NCBI GenBank assembly: GCA_030272155.1
Contig: CP126198.1
Location: 186,001 to 250,000, forward strand
From: Tetradesmus obliquus
Lineage: Eukaryota > Chlorophyta > Chlorophyceae > Sphaeropleales > Scenedesmaceae
DNA: 64,000 nt
Reading direction: 5' to 3'
Below are positions 1 through 14,956 of the stretch, one piece after another; within the stretch, counting starts at the first letter, position 1, and the number at the start of each line of letters is the position of its first letter. Position numbers and translations under genes: made by a program. The notes under the pieces were generated by a model, which had not been told where the DNA came from, searched no databases, and was given only the letters and a program-made list of their open reading frames with translations.

Positions 1-3000
1 CCAGGCCTGCTAACTGATCGATCAGGCCCTCGGATGCCGCTGCTGCTTGGTTTGCATGGCAGCCGTGGCAGAGCTGCTCTAGCACTGCCACAGCAGCCGC
101 CAGCAGCTGCAGCGTGGCGGTTTGCTGTGCGACTTCAAGCTGCGCCAGCTGCTGAGCCGGGCCCGGCTGCTGCTGCTGCTGCTGCTGCTGGGCTTTGGAT
201 AGCGAGGTCCTCACTCGCAGCTGCGCCACAGCACTTAGGCGGCCGCCGCTGCCCGGGCGATCTGGTGTAGAGCGGCCCGAATCAGAATGCAGCAGATAGC
301 CGCCGCCGCCGCCGCTGCTGCTGCTGCCGTTGGCATGCTGAGGTGAGCGGTTGAAGGACCCGCCAAGGTGCTGCAGGTGCTGCTGTTGCTGCTGCTGCTG
401 CGCCACAGCCGCCTGCAGCGCCCCCTTTCCCAGCTGCAGCATGTCCACCAGCAGCAGCATCGCGCATTGCTGCCTCGCAGTGTTCTTCGTGAACATGTTG
501 TCATGTGCAAGCGCCCCAATCGCCTCCAGGCAGGCCACGCGCACATGCAGCAGACCCAGCTGGTGCCGCGCAGCAGCAACAGACGCATCCTCCGCATGAG
601 CAGCAGCAGCAGCCGCTTGCTGCTGCCGCTGCCCGGCTACGGCCGCCGCCGCTTCTTTGCTGCTCAGGATGCCTGCTGCCGCCGCTGCTGCTGCTGCGGT
701 ACCATCAGCCTGCTGCTGCTGCTGCTGCTTGTCAGCAGGTGCCTCTGCCACCTCATCTGGCACCAAATCTGAGTCACCGTCACTTGATGCTGCTGCTGCT
801 GCCTCGTCAGCCGCCGCATTGCTGCTGCCAGCCTTACTCGCATCCTCCGCTGTGCGCGAAACAGCGGCAGCAGCAGCCGCAGCCGCCGCTGCAGCAGCCG
901 CAGCAGCAGCCGCCGCCTGTGCCTCCGGCGCCGCTGCCGCTGCTGCATTATTTGCAGGATCCAGCCGATCCAGCAGCGCAGCCAGGCCCCCTGCTGCAGT
1001 GATCTGGCCCTGCAGCTCAGTGTCATTTTGTGCTAAAACCCCTAGGGTTTGTGCTGCTGCCAGCAGCGTGGCTGGTGAGGGGCTGCTGCGCAGCAGGTGC
1101 ACCAGCAGCGGCAGCAGGCCGTACTGCAGGGCCTGGGCCTTGCCTTGGGGGTTGGCGTCAAGTAACGGTGGCAAAGCAGCCATGCACACCTGCAGCACGG
1201 GGTGGGGCAGTGCATCAACAATATCTCACAGCCAGCATGTCTTCACCCCAGCACCGCCACTACCATCATCACCACCCCCTGAGAGCATCCAGGGCTGTGC
1301 ACACAGCAACTCCACTGCCGCTCCTTCACGCAGCGGTCTCACACTGCTCACCACCAACAGCGTGTTCACGCTCCTGCTCGAGGCCACCCTCACCACTGTA
1401 GCATGCAGCCAAAAGTAGGACTGTGTATAGTATCCAATCTAGATCTGCATCTGTACCTCTACCAAGGCACATCTTTCCTCCTCCGCCCCTCACCTCAAAC
1501 ACCGACACCCCTGCGATAGCCTGCTGCTGCAGCATGTTCAACACCACAACATGGCTCCGTGCCACCCACCCATGCAGCAACAAAGATGCAAACCTCCCCT
1601 CCGCGCCTCACCTCTGACACCAGCACGCCTGCAATGGCCTGCTGCTGCAGCACATTCATCACCACAGCCACCAGCCCCCCGGCAGTGGCCTCAGCCTGCG
1701 CCCCCGGCTGCGCCTTGCTGGCAAGCAGCGACAGCACCTGAGGAGACAGATACAGCAGAAGCAGCAGCATCAGCAACACCAGCATGAATTTAGTACTTCT
1801 GTACATAGGACGAGCTCAGATTCAACAGGAAATGGGAGAGTTTCATTAGCAAAAATGATGAAGGTCACAATAGTGCAGGCGACGCAGGGCGTGACACAGG
1901 TTCCTGCCGCCACTGGCCTGTCAACGCGCACCCGCATGAGCTGGAACTTTCAGATAATGATTATGTATGGTGTTACGTGCATGTGATGCGTTTGGATTCA
2001 ACAAAAGATGCGGGAGGTTCATTAGCAAAAATGTTGAGTGTCACAATGTGCAGGCGCTGCAGGGTGTGACACCCAGGTGCTTGATGCCGCTCGAGCGCGC
2101 CGCTTGCCTGTGAACGCGCACCCGCATGCGCTGAGACTTTCAGAATATGATGTTATCTGTTGTTATGTGCGTTTGATGCGTTTATATTCAACAGGCGATG
2201 CAGGAGATTCATCAGCAAATATGATTTAGGTCGCAAGCGTGCATGCGCTGCAGGGTGTGACACAGGCCCATGACGCCTCTCTAGCGCGCCGCTTGCCTGT
2301 GAACGCGCACCCGCATGCGCTGGGACTTTCAGAATATGATGTTGTATGTTGTTATGTGAATTTGATGTGTTGATATTCAACAGACAATGCAGGATATTCA
2401 TTAGCAAATATGATTTAGGCCGCAAGCGTGCAGGCGCTGCAGGGTGTGACACAGGCCAATGACGCCTCTCAAGCGCGCCGCTTGCCTGTGAACGCGCACC
2501 CGCATGCGCTGGGACTTTCAGAATATGATGTTATATGTTGTTATGTGCATTTGATGTGTTGATATTCAACAGACAATGAGGGACATTCATTAGCAAATAT
2601 GATTTAGGTCGCAAGCGTGCAGCCGCTGCAGGGTGTGACACAGGCCCATGACGCCTCTCAAGCGCGCCGCTTGCCTGTGAACGCGCACCCGCATGCGCTG
2701 GGACTTTCAGAATATGATGTTATATGTGGTTATGTGCATTTGATGTGTTGATATTCAACAGACGATGCGGGACATTCATTAGCAAATATGATTTAGGTCG
2801 CAAGCGTGCAGGCGCTGCAGGGTGTGACACAGGCCCATGACGCCTCTCAAGCGCGCCGCTTGCCTGTGAACGCGCACCCGCATGCGCTGGGACTTTCAGA
2901 ATATGATGTTATATGTGGTTATGTGCGTTTGATGCGTTTATAATCAACAGGCGATGCAGGAGATTCATCAGCAAATATGATTTAGGTCGCAAGCGTGCAT

Positions 3001-6000
3001 GCGCTGCAGGGTGTGACACAGGCCCATGACGCCTCTCTAGCGCGCCGCTTGCCTGTGAACGCGCACCCGCATGCGCTGGGACTTTCAGAATATGATGTTG
3101 TATGTTGTTATGTGCATTTGATGTGTTTATAATCGACAGACAATGCAGGATATTCATTAGCAAAAATGATTTAGGCCGCAAGCGTGCAGGCGCTGCAGGG
3201 TGTGACACAGGCCCATGACGCCTCTCAAGCGCGCCGCTTGCCTGTGAACGCGCACCCGCATGCGCTGGGACTTTTAGAATATGATGTTATATGTTGTTAT
3301 GTGCATTTGATGTGTTGATATTCAACAGACAATGGGGGACATTCATTAGCAAAAATGATTTAGGTCGCAAGCGTGCCTCCGCTGCAGGGTGTGACACAGG
3401 CCCATGACGCCTCTCAAGCGCGCCGCTTGCCTGTGAACGCGCACCCGCATGCGCTGGGACTTTCAGAATATGATGTTGTATGTTGTTATGTGAATTTGAT
3501 GTGTTTATAATCGACAGACAATGCAGGATATTCATTAGCAAAAATGATTTAGGCCGCAAGCGTGCAGGCGCTGCAGGGTGTGACACAGGCCAATGACGCC
3601 TCTCAAGCGCGCCGCTTGCCTGTGAACGCGCACCCGCATGCGCTGGGACTTTTAGAATATGATGTTATATGTTGTTATGTGCATTTGATGTGTTTATATT
3701 CAACAGACAATGCAGGACATTTATTTGCAAAAATGATTTAGGTCGCAAGCGTGCAGGCGCTGCAGGGTGTGATACAGGCCCATGACGCCTCTCTAGCGCG
3801 CCGCTTGCCTGTGAACGCGCACCCGCATGCGCAGAATATGATGTTATATGTTGTTATGTGCATGTGATGTGTTTGGATTCAACAGAAGATGCAGGAATTT
3901 CATTGTCAAAGATAATAAAGGTCACAAGCGTGCCTCCGCTGCAGGGTGTGACACAGGCCCATGACGCCTCTCAAGCGCGCCGCTTGCCTGTGAACGCGCA
4001 CCCGCATGCGCTGGGACTTTCAGAATATGATGTTGTATGTTGTTATGTGAATTTGATGTGTTTATATTCAACAGACGATGCGAGAGATTCATTAGCAAAA
4101 ATGATTTAGGTCGCAAGCGTGCCTCTGCTGCAGGGTGTGACACAGGCCCATGACGCCTCTCTAGCGCGCCGCTTGCCTGTGAACGCGCACCCGCATGCGC
4201 TGGGACTTTCAGAATATGATGTTGTATGTTGTTATGTGCATGTGATGTGTTTATAATCGACAGACAATGCAGGATATTCATTAGCAAAAATGATTTAGGC
4301 CGCAAGCGTGCAGGCGCTGCAGGGTGTGACACAGGCCCATGACGCCTCTCAAGCGCGCCGCTTGCCTGTGAACGCGCACCCGCATGCGCTGGGACTTTTA
4401 GAATATGATGTTATATGTTGTTATGTGCATATGCTTTGTTGATATTCCACAGACAATGCGGGACATTCATTAGCAAAAATGATTTAGGTCGCAAGCGTGC
4501 AGGCGCTGCAGGGTGTGATACAGGCCCATGACGCCTCTCTAGCGCGCCGCTTGCCTGTGAACGCGCACCCGCATGCGCTGGGACTTTCAGGATATGATGT
4601 TGTATGTTGTTATGTGAATTTGATGTGTTTATAATCGACAGACAATGCAGGATATTCATTAGCAAAAATGATTTAGGCCGCAAGCGTGCAGGCGCTGCAG
4701 GGTGTGACACAGGCCAATGACGCCTCTCAAGCGCGCCGCTTGCCTGTGAACGCGCACCCGCATGCGCTGGGACTTTTAGAATATGATGTTATATGTTGTT
4801 ATGTGCATTTGATGTGTTTATATTCAACAGACAATGCAGGACATTTATTTGCAAAAATGATTTAGGTCGCAAGCGTGCAGGCGCTGCAGGGTGTGATACA
4901 GGCCCATGACGCCTCTCTAGCGCGCCGCTTGCCTGTGAACGCGCACCCGCATGCGCAGAATATGATGTTATATGTTGTTATGTGCATGTGATGTGTTTGG
5001 ATTCAACAGAAGATGCAGGAATTTCATTGTCAAAGATAATAAAGGTCACAAGCGTGCCTCCGCTGCAGGGTGTGACACAGGCCCATGACGCCTCTCAAGC
5101 GCGCCGCTTGCCTGTGAACGCGCACCCGCATGCGCTGGGACTTTCAGAATATGATGTTGTATGTTGTTATGTGAATTTGATGTGTTTATATTCAACAGAC
5201 GATGCGAGAGATTCATTAGCAAAAATGATTTAGGTCGCAAGCGTGCCTCTGCTGCAGGGTGTGACACAGGCCCATGACGCCTCTCTAGCGCGCCGCTTGC
5301 CTGTGAACGCGCACCCGCATGCGCTGGGACTTTCAGAATATGATGTTGTATGTTGTTATGTGCATGTGATGTGTTTATAATCGACAGACAATGCAGGATA
5401 TTCATTAGCAAAAATGATTTAGGCCGCAAGCGTGCAGGCGCTGCAGGGTGTGACACAGGCCCATGACGCCTCTCAAGCGCGCCGCTTGCCTGTGAACGCG
5501 CACCCGCATGCGCTGGGACTTTTAGAATATGATGTTATATGTTGTTATGTGCATATGCTTTGTTGATATTCCACAGACAATGCGGGACATTCATTAGCAA
5601 AAATGATTTAGGTCGCAAGCGTGCAGGCGCTGCAGGGTGTGATACAGGCCCATGACGCCTCTCTAGCGCGCCGCTTGCCTGTGAACGCGCACCCGCATGC
5701 GCTGGGACTTTCAGGATATGATGTTGTATGTTGTTATGTGAATTTGATGTGTTTATAATCGACAGACGATGCGAGAGATTCATTAGCAAAAATGATTTAG
5801 GTCGCAAGCGTGCCTCTGCTGCAGGGTGTGACACAGGCCCATGACGCCTCTCTAGCGCGCCGCTTGCCTGTGAACGCGCACCCGCATGCGCTGGGACTTT
5901 CAGAATATGATGTTGTATGTTGTTATGTGCATGTGATGTGTTTATAATCGACAGACAATGCAGGATATTCATTAGCAAAAATGATTTAGGCCGCAAGCGT

Positions 6001-7650
6001 GCAGGCGCTGCAGGGTGTGACACAGGCCCATGACGCCTCTCAAGCGCGCCGCTTGCCTGTGAACGCGCACCCGCATGCGCTGGGACTTTTAGAATATGAT
6101 GTTATATGTTGTTATGTGCATATGCTTTGTTGATATTCCACAGACAATGCGGGACATTCATTAGCAAAAATGATTTAGGTCGCAAGCGTGCAGGCGCTGC
6201 AGGGTGTGATACAGGCCCATGACGCCTCTCTAGCGCGCCGCTTGCCTGTGAACGCGCACCCGCATGCGCTGGGACTTTCAGGATATGATGATAGATGTTG
6301 CTTTGTGCATGTGATGTGTTTGGATTCAACAGAAGATGCAGGAGTTTCATTGTCAAAGATAATAAAGGTCACAAGGGTGGAGCCGCTGCAGGGTGTGATA
6401 CAGGCTCATGACGCCTTTCAAGCGCGCCGCTTGCCTGTGAACGCGCACCCGCATGCGCTGGGACTTTCAGGCACTGATTATATATGCTGTTTTGTGCATG
6501 TGATGTGTTCGGATTCAACAGAAGATGCGCGAGGCTCATTAGCAAAATTGAATAAGGTCATAAGGGTAGAGGCGCTGCAGGGTGCAACACAGCGTCATTG
6601 CGCCTTTCAAGCGAGCCGCCAGCCTGTCAACGCGCACCCGCATGCGCTGAACCTTTTATATATATAATCATTGTGCAAATATATGTTGCTTTGTGCATGT
6701 GATGTGTTTGGATACAACAGAAAATGCGGGGGTTGTTGAAAGCAGAAATAATGAAGGTCACAAGGGTGCAGGGTGTGGCACAGGCCCATGACGCCTCTCA
6801 AGCGCGCCGCTTGCCTGTGAACGCGCACCCGCATGCGCTGGGGCTTTCAGATAATGATTGTATATGATGCTTTGTGCATGCGACATGTTTGGATTCAACA
6901 AAGGATGCAGGAGTTTCATTGGCAGAAATGAGTAAGATGACAAAGGTGAGGGCGCTGCAGGGTGTTGACACAGGTTCATGACGCCTCTCAGGCGAGCCGC
7001 CGGCCTGTATGCGCAGGCGTGGACAGCAGAAAACCCCGCAAATAAAAGACAATACCAAGTAACATACAAGATCGACACACACAAGCCTCCCACGCGCTCA
7101 GGCCCAGCCCAGGGCTGGAGGCGGGCGGGCGCAGCAGCAAACACTAAAAATAACTCAAATAACAAGATGTAACGCAAAAAAAAACACATAAGCCTCACCT
7201 GGATGGCCCCCAGGCCTAGACCAGGGCTTGAAGACGGCGTGCGCAGCAGCGCCAGCAGCAGCCCTGTCAGCCCCAGCTGCTGCGCTGCGCCCTGATTGCC
7301 TGGTGAGTCAGCCAGCGCCGCCCCCAGCAGCTCCAGCAGGGCGGCAGCCAGCGCCTCACTGCTGCTGCTGCTGCTGCTGTTGCTGTTGATGATGGCGGAA
7401 AGGGAGAGAGCGGTGCAACAGGTGGATGGCGTGCGAGGCTCAGCAGCAGCACATGCCCAGTGAAGTGCCACAGGCAATCCGCTGAACCCAACAAACAACG
7501 TCCAAACATAGCATGCAAGCTAACACACATCAAAGCGCGGCGGCTGTCATGCATAACACACACAACAGGGTGGCCAGAGTGCCGCATCAGGAACACCACC
7601 ACAGGCTGCTCTGGCTGGCTGCACCGCAGCCGCTCTCACCTTGCGCCAGC

Positions 7651-7687
<37 letters not shown>

Positions 7688-7916
7688 CCCAGCCCCTCCA
7701 GCGCCGCCTGCATCAGGCCTGCTGCTGCTGCCAGCCCCCCAGCCTCCACCAGGGCCATCCTGCTGGCTGCATTGCCCCCCACCAGCCGGGCCAGGCAGCG
7801 CGCCAGCCAGCACGCCAGCTGGGTTGTATCATCGCTGCTGCTGCTGCTGCTGCCGGATGTGGCGAGGTAGCTCAGGGCAGCAGACAGCACCTCGATGCCG
7901 CCAGCCATGCGCACCT

Positions 7917-7966
<50 letters not shown>

Positions 7967-10900
7967 AGAAGAAGAAGAAGGATGTGAACAGGATGCACAG
8001 TGATAGCGAGACAGCAAGGTGTGGCTATGAGCAAAGCTGATGCTTATCAACAGCCACATCGCCAGGCTGGAGGAGCGGCAAGCAAGTAGATGGAAGGCAG
8101 CCACAGCACTGCCTGAGCCCTGCGAGGACAGCTCTTACCACCAAACACCAACACGCATCCCACTTGGTCCCGTGTGGCGCTTTTGCAGCCGCCGCCACGC
8201 AGCCGGCAAACCATGGAACCAACAGCCCAGGAGTCCTCAGACACTCAGCTTGCCAGCAGCCAACCGGCAGCAGCTCCCGCCAAACATGCACTGCTGCAAT
8301 GTGTTTACTGCTGCATTCTGCCCATATTTACCACTTCCATCTGCCTCAAGGTACAGGGCTTACGGTTTAGGCTACCCTATAATCTAAACCCTACACCCTG
8401 CCTGCAGCACCGCCTTCCCACCTGGTCCTGAGCCGCGCTGTTGCCAGCCGCCGCCACGCCCAGCAGCCGCGCCAGCGCCCCCAGCAGCCTGCCATGCTGC
8501 AGCCCGCCAGCCTCGCCAGCCGCCAGGCCCACCAGCACCTGCAGCAATGAATGAATGAATTATCTAATTAAAGAATGAATGAGCTACTTGTTATTGGTGA
8601 AAATTTCTCATGACCCGCATACGGTAAGTGAAGGGATGGGTTGTGTGTGACGATGAGGATACCCCATGCGCCTGCACACCTCCCACCGTACCTGCAGCAC
8701 ACCACAGCCCACCAGCAGCCCCTGCATGTATTCATAAAATGCAGTTCCCCAGACTGGTCGTAGGTTCGAGCCACTGCCTGTTCAAAAGCCTGTGGCCTCA
8801 GCCTAAAACCTAAACCTTGGAGTGTTGCTCGCCTGATGGCTGCATACTTGTTTGCAAGAGTACTGTTCACACAACTAGCCTGACGATGGTGGGTCCATCC
8901 GTTGTTACGTACTTTCAAAGCAAGCAAGTCATCTAAACTGCGTTGCGAGCAGTGATAACCAATCAATTTCCAAACTACAAAACGCACCTGCAGCACACCG
9001 CAGCCCACCAGCAGCCCCTGCAGCTGCGGCCCATCAGCAGGGCTCAGCAAAACTTCAAGCGCCACAAGCGCAGCAGACAGCGGGCAAGCCCCGCAGCAGT
9101 CACGGCTCGCGTGGCTGCACACCAGACAGGTAAGGCCATTGCTGCTGCTGCCGCTGGCACTGAGCCGCGGCCTTTGTCTGCTGCTCAGCTGTGGTGAGGC
9201 GGTAAGTGAGGCAGCAAGTGCCGCACCCTGCTGCTGCAGCGTGCCGGATGTGCTGCTGCTGCTGCCAGGCAGGCCGGTCCTATCCAGGGAGGGGTGCCTC
9301 AGCACGATGCTGCTGCTGGCTTGCAACCCCTGCTGCTGCTGCTGCTGCTGCTGCCGCTGCGCTGCCCAGGAGACGCCTGCCGCCTGCGCTGCATCAGCCA
9401 GGCTAGCAGCTGTGGCAGCAGCTGCAGCTGTGCCATCAGGCGAGCCCCCTTCAGGAATGGGCCGCAAGCTGCTTTGTTCGTTGCTGAACGAGCGGCGGCT
9501 GCTGCTGCTGCTGCCGGCCTCCGCAGCTGCTGCTGGCTGATGATGGTGCTGCTGTAATGCGCTGATGCTGCTGCTGCCGCGCCGGCCTAGCCCTAAGGAG
9601 TAGGCGTGTGCTGCACACTCCTTGACTAACTCCCCTAGGCCCGCTACTGCTGCAGGGGTGAGGGGGCCTAAAGCGCCACCAGGCGGCGCCCCTGCTGCTG
9701 CAGGTGTGCCGGCTGTGGCAGCGCTGCTGCTGCTGCTGCTGCTGCTGTGCATTGCCAGCAGAGTGATGGCCTCTGCTGCTGTGCTAGCCAGCTCGATGTT
9801 GCGCGCGTACAGCAGCTGCAGCCAAGCAAGGTGAAGTCACAGCACAGAGCCCAGTTAGTGACTGTACGTGTCTTGCAGCACAGTTGCATGCAAAAAAGAC
9901 AGCACAGCAAGACTTGCACCACAGTAATAATGCACGCAAGCTACCCTGCTGACGACGCTGCCAAACATGCTAAGTGTGTGAAAGAGCTGCCAGGCACAGC
10001 TGAAGAGGTTTCTCGTCAGTGTTGCTGCTGATGCTGCTGCCCGCACCTGCACAAGCAGTGGTGTCGCGCCTGCAGCTGCGGCCTGCTGCTGTGCGTCGGG
10101 GCTGCCCTGCAGCAGGCAGGTCAGCGCTGCACTGGCCTCCAGCGCCAGGCTCAGCCGAGGACCCACCGGCTGCGGTGGCAGCAGCAGCAGCAGCAGCAGC
10201 AGAAGAAAACCACAAGCACAGCACGAGTGTCATCACTTGCAGTGCATTGTCTTGGTTGTGCGACATACATGGCCTGATGGGGTTAGCGCGGCAGACACAT
10301 CCAGTAAACAGCACTGCACAGCCCTGCCACACTCTCAACGCCACCCGACGCATCACTGTTTCATACTTTTTCCCTGTCCCGCCCACCTGCATGTGCAGCG
10401 CCGGCAGACAGCAGCATGCATGGCAAGGCTGCAACTGACTGCAAAAACTGCAGCGGCAAGTCTACTGTTCCTGCACCACCCACCTGCATGTGCAGTGCCG
10501 GCAGCAGCAGCCCATGCAGCGCCACCTCAATGCTGGCCGGGCTCATCACGCCACCCAGCACCTGCCGCAGCAGCAGCGCAGCCGCCACGCGGTTAAGCGC
10601 ACTCGGCCCAGCCCCTAAACCCCGCAGCGCGGCAGCCTCACTGCTGTGGGGTGCAAATGCACCCCTGCCAGACAGCACGCTGCTGCTGCTGCTGGCGAAG
10701 CTGATTATGTTTGGCTCTGCATTGCTGCTGCTGCTGCTGCCGTTGATGCCAGTTGGCAGCGGGGCGGGATCTGCCTCTGCATCTTCGGGGATTGGCGGCT
10801 CCAGTGCACTGCCGCGGCGCCCACCCGGGCCCCCTGCGGCACAGGGTTTTGATTCAAACAGGGTTTAGTGAACAGGGTTTACAAGGGCTTACAGTCGTGG

Positions 10901-12584
10901 CAGTGGGGCTGGGTCAGCCTCTGCGTCTTCGGGATCGGCGGTTCCAGTGCGCTGCCGCGGCGCCCGCCCTGGTTCTCTGCGGCAGAAAATGATTTCGTTT
11001 GAGCAGGGTTTGTGAACATGGTTGATCATAGGGGAAGAGCTGCTCCTGAAGGTTCAATCAGCTTGGGGGTAAGGCGCTTGCCATGATTGTTGCTGATGCG
11101 CTGCAGCTGCTGGGCAGCCCGCAAATGCAAGGCATGGTGACGCTAGCCAGCCTGACAACTTCACTGCTCACGACAAAGTCTTGCTCAGTCCAAAGCAGCA
11201 CTTCAGAACTGGCAGAAAAATTGCAGACCAACGGAGACGGTGAAAGTGTATCTTTGCTGCTGCCAGCCCACCAACACACAGGCCACCACACACCTCACTG
11301 TCCTCTCACCTGATGATGGCGTGTGCCCGGTGCGCGGGCTGTTGCCGCCGCTGCTGCTGCCGCTGCCGGCCCTCCACAGCGGCGACGCCGCGCCGCTGCC
11401 GCCCACACCCCCACCACCATGCGCTGCTGCTGCTGCTGCCTCCCTTACTGCTGCCTTGTGGGGGCTCCTGGGTGTGCCTGGCAAGCCTGTGCTGAGGCTG
11501 AGGATGTTTGCTGCTGCCAGGGGCAGGGGTGGCTCGTCCATGCTGTGTATGTCTAGGTGCAGCTGGCCCACTAGTAGGGGGATGAGCCGCAGCTGGCGGC
11601 AGGTGTCGCGCATGGCGGCATCGTCAGCAGCCATGAGATGCAAGCACCTGCAGCGGCAGCAGCAGCAACAGCAAGTTTTTGTCGTACACGCGGCAGCAGC
11701 AGCAACAGCAACAGTGGAATGAGCCTGCCTGCAGGTCTCGCGCATGGCGCCATCGTCGGCAGCCATGCCGTGCAGGCCCCTGCAGCAGCGGCAGCAGCAG
11801 CAGCAGCAGCAGCACGTGGATTGTGATGCATGCAGCAGCAGCAGGATGAGCCGCAGCTCTTTGGTGTGCCTGGCATGCCTGTGCTGAGGCTGAGGATGTT
11901 TGCTGCTGCTAGGGGCAGGGGCGGCTCGTCCATGCTGTGTATGTCTAGGTGCAGCTGGCCCACTAGTAGCGGGATGAGCCGCAGCTGGCGGCAGGTTTCG
12001 CGCATGGCGGCATCGTCAGCGGCCATGAGATGCAAGCACCTGCAGCGGCAGCAGCAGCAACAGGAAGTTTTTTTCATACACGCGGCAGCAGCAGCAACAG
12101 CAACAGTGAAATGAGCCTGCCTGCAGGTCTCGCGCATGGCGCCATTGTCGGCAGCCATCAGGTGCAGGCACCTGCAGCAGCGGCAGCAGCAGCAGCAGCA
12201 GCACGTGGATTGTGATGCATGCAGCAGCAGCGGGATGAGCCGCAGCTCTTTGGTGTGCCTCGCATGCCTGAGCTGAGGCTGAAGATATTTGCTGCTGCTA
12301 GGGGTAGGGGCGACTCGTCCATGCTGTGTATGTCAAGGTGCAGCTGGCCCACTAGTAGCGGGATGAGCCGCAGATGGCGGCAGGTTTCGCGCATGGCGGC
12401 ATCGTCCGCAGCCATGAGGTGCAGACACCTGCAGCCATGGCAGAGAGCAGCAGCAGCAGCAGGCTTTTGTCGTGCACGCAGCAGCAGCAGCAGCAGCAGC
12501 AGCCGGTCAGCGCCAGAGACAAACTGTGCTCAGCAGCAGCCATTGTATGTGGCCATGACGTGCAGGCACCTGCGGGCACAGAAG

Positions 12585-12619
<35 letters not shown>

Positions 12620-12633
12620 CTTTTGTCATGCAC

Positions 12634-12675
<42 letters not shown>

Positions 12676-12755
12676 GGTCAGCGCCAGAGACAAACTGTGC
12701 TCAGCAGCAGCCATTGTATGTGGCCATGACGTGCAGGCACCTGCGGGCACAGAAG

Positions 12756-12792
<37 letters not shown>

Positions 12793-13585
12793 CAGCTGTC
12801 ATTCACCCAGAAGCGAACAACTGAAGCTAGCAGCTGCAGCTGCTGCTGACCAGTATGCCGCATGTCCGCAGTTCACGTTTGAACCAGCACCACCAGCACC
12901 ACCAGCAGCGCTGAACAGATGCCTCATGCACCCCAGCATCGCCGCTACTGGCCGCAGCTCAGCCGGGCTGCTGTGCGCCTGGTACACCACGGCTGACCTT
13001 CTACTTCCCACACTTCCCATACAACACCTGCTGCACACCATGGCATTTTGTTGTCAACCCAATTGCCAGGCCACAACGCTGTGCAGCATGCTAGCACCTC
13101 CCTCCCCACCACCAGCACAGCAAACTTGTTTGATACATCAGCAGCAGCAGCGTTTAACATCTTCGTACACACCTCAGCATGAGTGCCGCCACAGGCCGCA
13201 GCTCAGCCAGGCTGCTGTGCGCCTGGTACACCGCAAACAGCGCAGCCAGGCCAGCCGGCAGCCCCGCCAGCCGCATGTCATCCTTGTACACGCTGTCGTC
13301 ATCACTCAGGCTCGCAAGCACCCACAGCAGACGCTGCAGCAGCAGCAGCAGCAGCAGGTAGGGTCGAGCAGCGGTTGCAGGCACGACAGAGCAGGAGGCT
13401 GCTGCTGCGCAAAAGGCTGCGGGCGTCAACAGTGCGGCCAGCATGCATGCAGCATGTGCGAGTGTAGGGCAGCGGCATCAGCTTGCGTACAACAGCATGC
13501 GTACAACAGCATGCGCTGCTGCTGCTGCCCGAGAATGTTTTTTTTCATTTTACAGCAAGCCAGCTGACTGCCCATTGCGCCTGCA

Positions 13586-13624
<39 letters not shown>

Positions 13625-14640
13625 CCGCACCTGCAGCAGCTGTAGGTCTGCCAGCACTGCCGCGTCGGTGAGGGCGGCCCGCAGCACCTCCACCACGCCA
13701 GCACCATGCAGCACATCACGATACACTGCAGCAGCAGCAGCAGCAGCAGCGGCAGCAGTGAGCACGACAGATCGACTTGAGCGCAGCAGCTCTGCTGACC
13801 ATAGGGCTGCCTGGTTGAGAGGACACAACACACTGCAAACTCCAGTCTGCTGCTGTAACAATTTCAGTGATGTGTGGAGTCCACAAACATGGCAAAGCAG
13901 CACGCAATGCAATGATATGCAGCCTACATGCTGAGTGTTGCTGCTCTTGGCTGAACGGGATCACCAGCAGCAGCGCTTGCCGCTGCCGCGCTTTCTGTCA
14001 CGGCGCCACTGCCGCTGCTACTGCTGCTGCTGCTACTGCTACTGCTGCTGCCAACTGCCTGATACCAATACTTGCAGCCTGCTCCTTCTGCCCCCGCTGC
14101 TGCAGCTGCTGCTGCTGCTGTGGAAAGCCGTCAGCGCTCACCCAGCTTGGTTGCTGCCAGCGCCTGCAGGATCTCCGCGGTGTGGCGCTTCGTGACTGGG
14201 CCCACGCCGGGCCGCAGCAGCAGCTGCAGCAGCAGCCTGCAGGCATGCAGCACAAAGCGATACAGCAACTCAGCACAGCACATCGACATGGTGGCGTGGC
14301 AGCCACCGCGGAACTTCATGATCTGGGGTGCTGGTGATGCCAAACACCGCGTAGTGGTCGCTGCTGCGGCAGCTGCTTGCCACATCTGCTCAGCAGCTCA
14401 AACGAGTCGAACTTGTTAGTCAGGTCAAACCAGTCAAACAAGGCAACTGTGTGTTTGTTTGCACAATTGCACTTCGGTATCACACAAGCATAAGCTGCTG
14501 CTGCCAAGCGTCCAGTGCGGAGCCCTGCCCTGCTCACGTAATCATCCTGCTATTCGCCCTGGCTACGGGCCTAGCGCATGCCGGCACCTTGCAGGTCACC
14601 AGCACCCTGCAGTAAACGCTGCTGATGGTGCCGCATCAGC

Positions 14641-14673
<33 letters not shown>

Positions 14674-14922
14674 CTCACCTCACTGACTGGCTCTCCACCA
14701 CCAGGTCTGCTGCACATAATGGTCGAACTGGCCATTCAGGTCAAACTGGCCAGTCAGGTCAAACTTGGCTGCTGCCTCACCTCACTGACTGGCTCTCCAC
14801 CACCAGGTCTGCTGCGCGCTCCGACTCCCGCACACACAGCAGCAGCAGCGCAGTGCCCGGCTGCAGCACGCCCAGCGCCCCATGCTCCTCGCTAGCAGCT
14901 GCTGCCTTGATCACCTCTGTGT

Positions 14923-14956
<34 letters not shown>

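Noticed and set aside
505-1418. Plus-strand poly-Gln/poly-Ala open frames
   Set aside because: They are shadows of the minus-strand ARM exon (<1-1189) created by CAG/GCC-rich sequence.
2153-6356. Open frames of 84-162 codons on the minus strand across the satellite
   Set aside because: They arise because monomers of ~189 bp (63 codons) keep the frame. The same peptide recurs per monomer, and the array lies in an intron.
8740-8790. tRNA B-box-like GGTTCGAGCC
   Set aside because: No A-box or cloverleaf can be formed around it, so it is taken as chance or a fragment of an intronic copy of exon 10's end region.
8347-10880. TAAACCCTA / AGGGTTTA words suggesting interstitial telomere repeats
   Set aside because: Only isolated single units in introns, with no tandem telomeric run.
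12374-13567. A 397-codon plus-strand open frame
   Set aside because: It runs through CAG repeats and antisense to ARM exons 5-7 and their introns. The protein is low-complexity.
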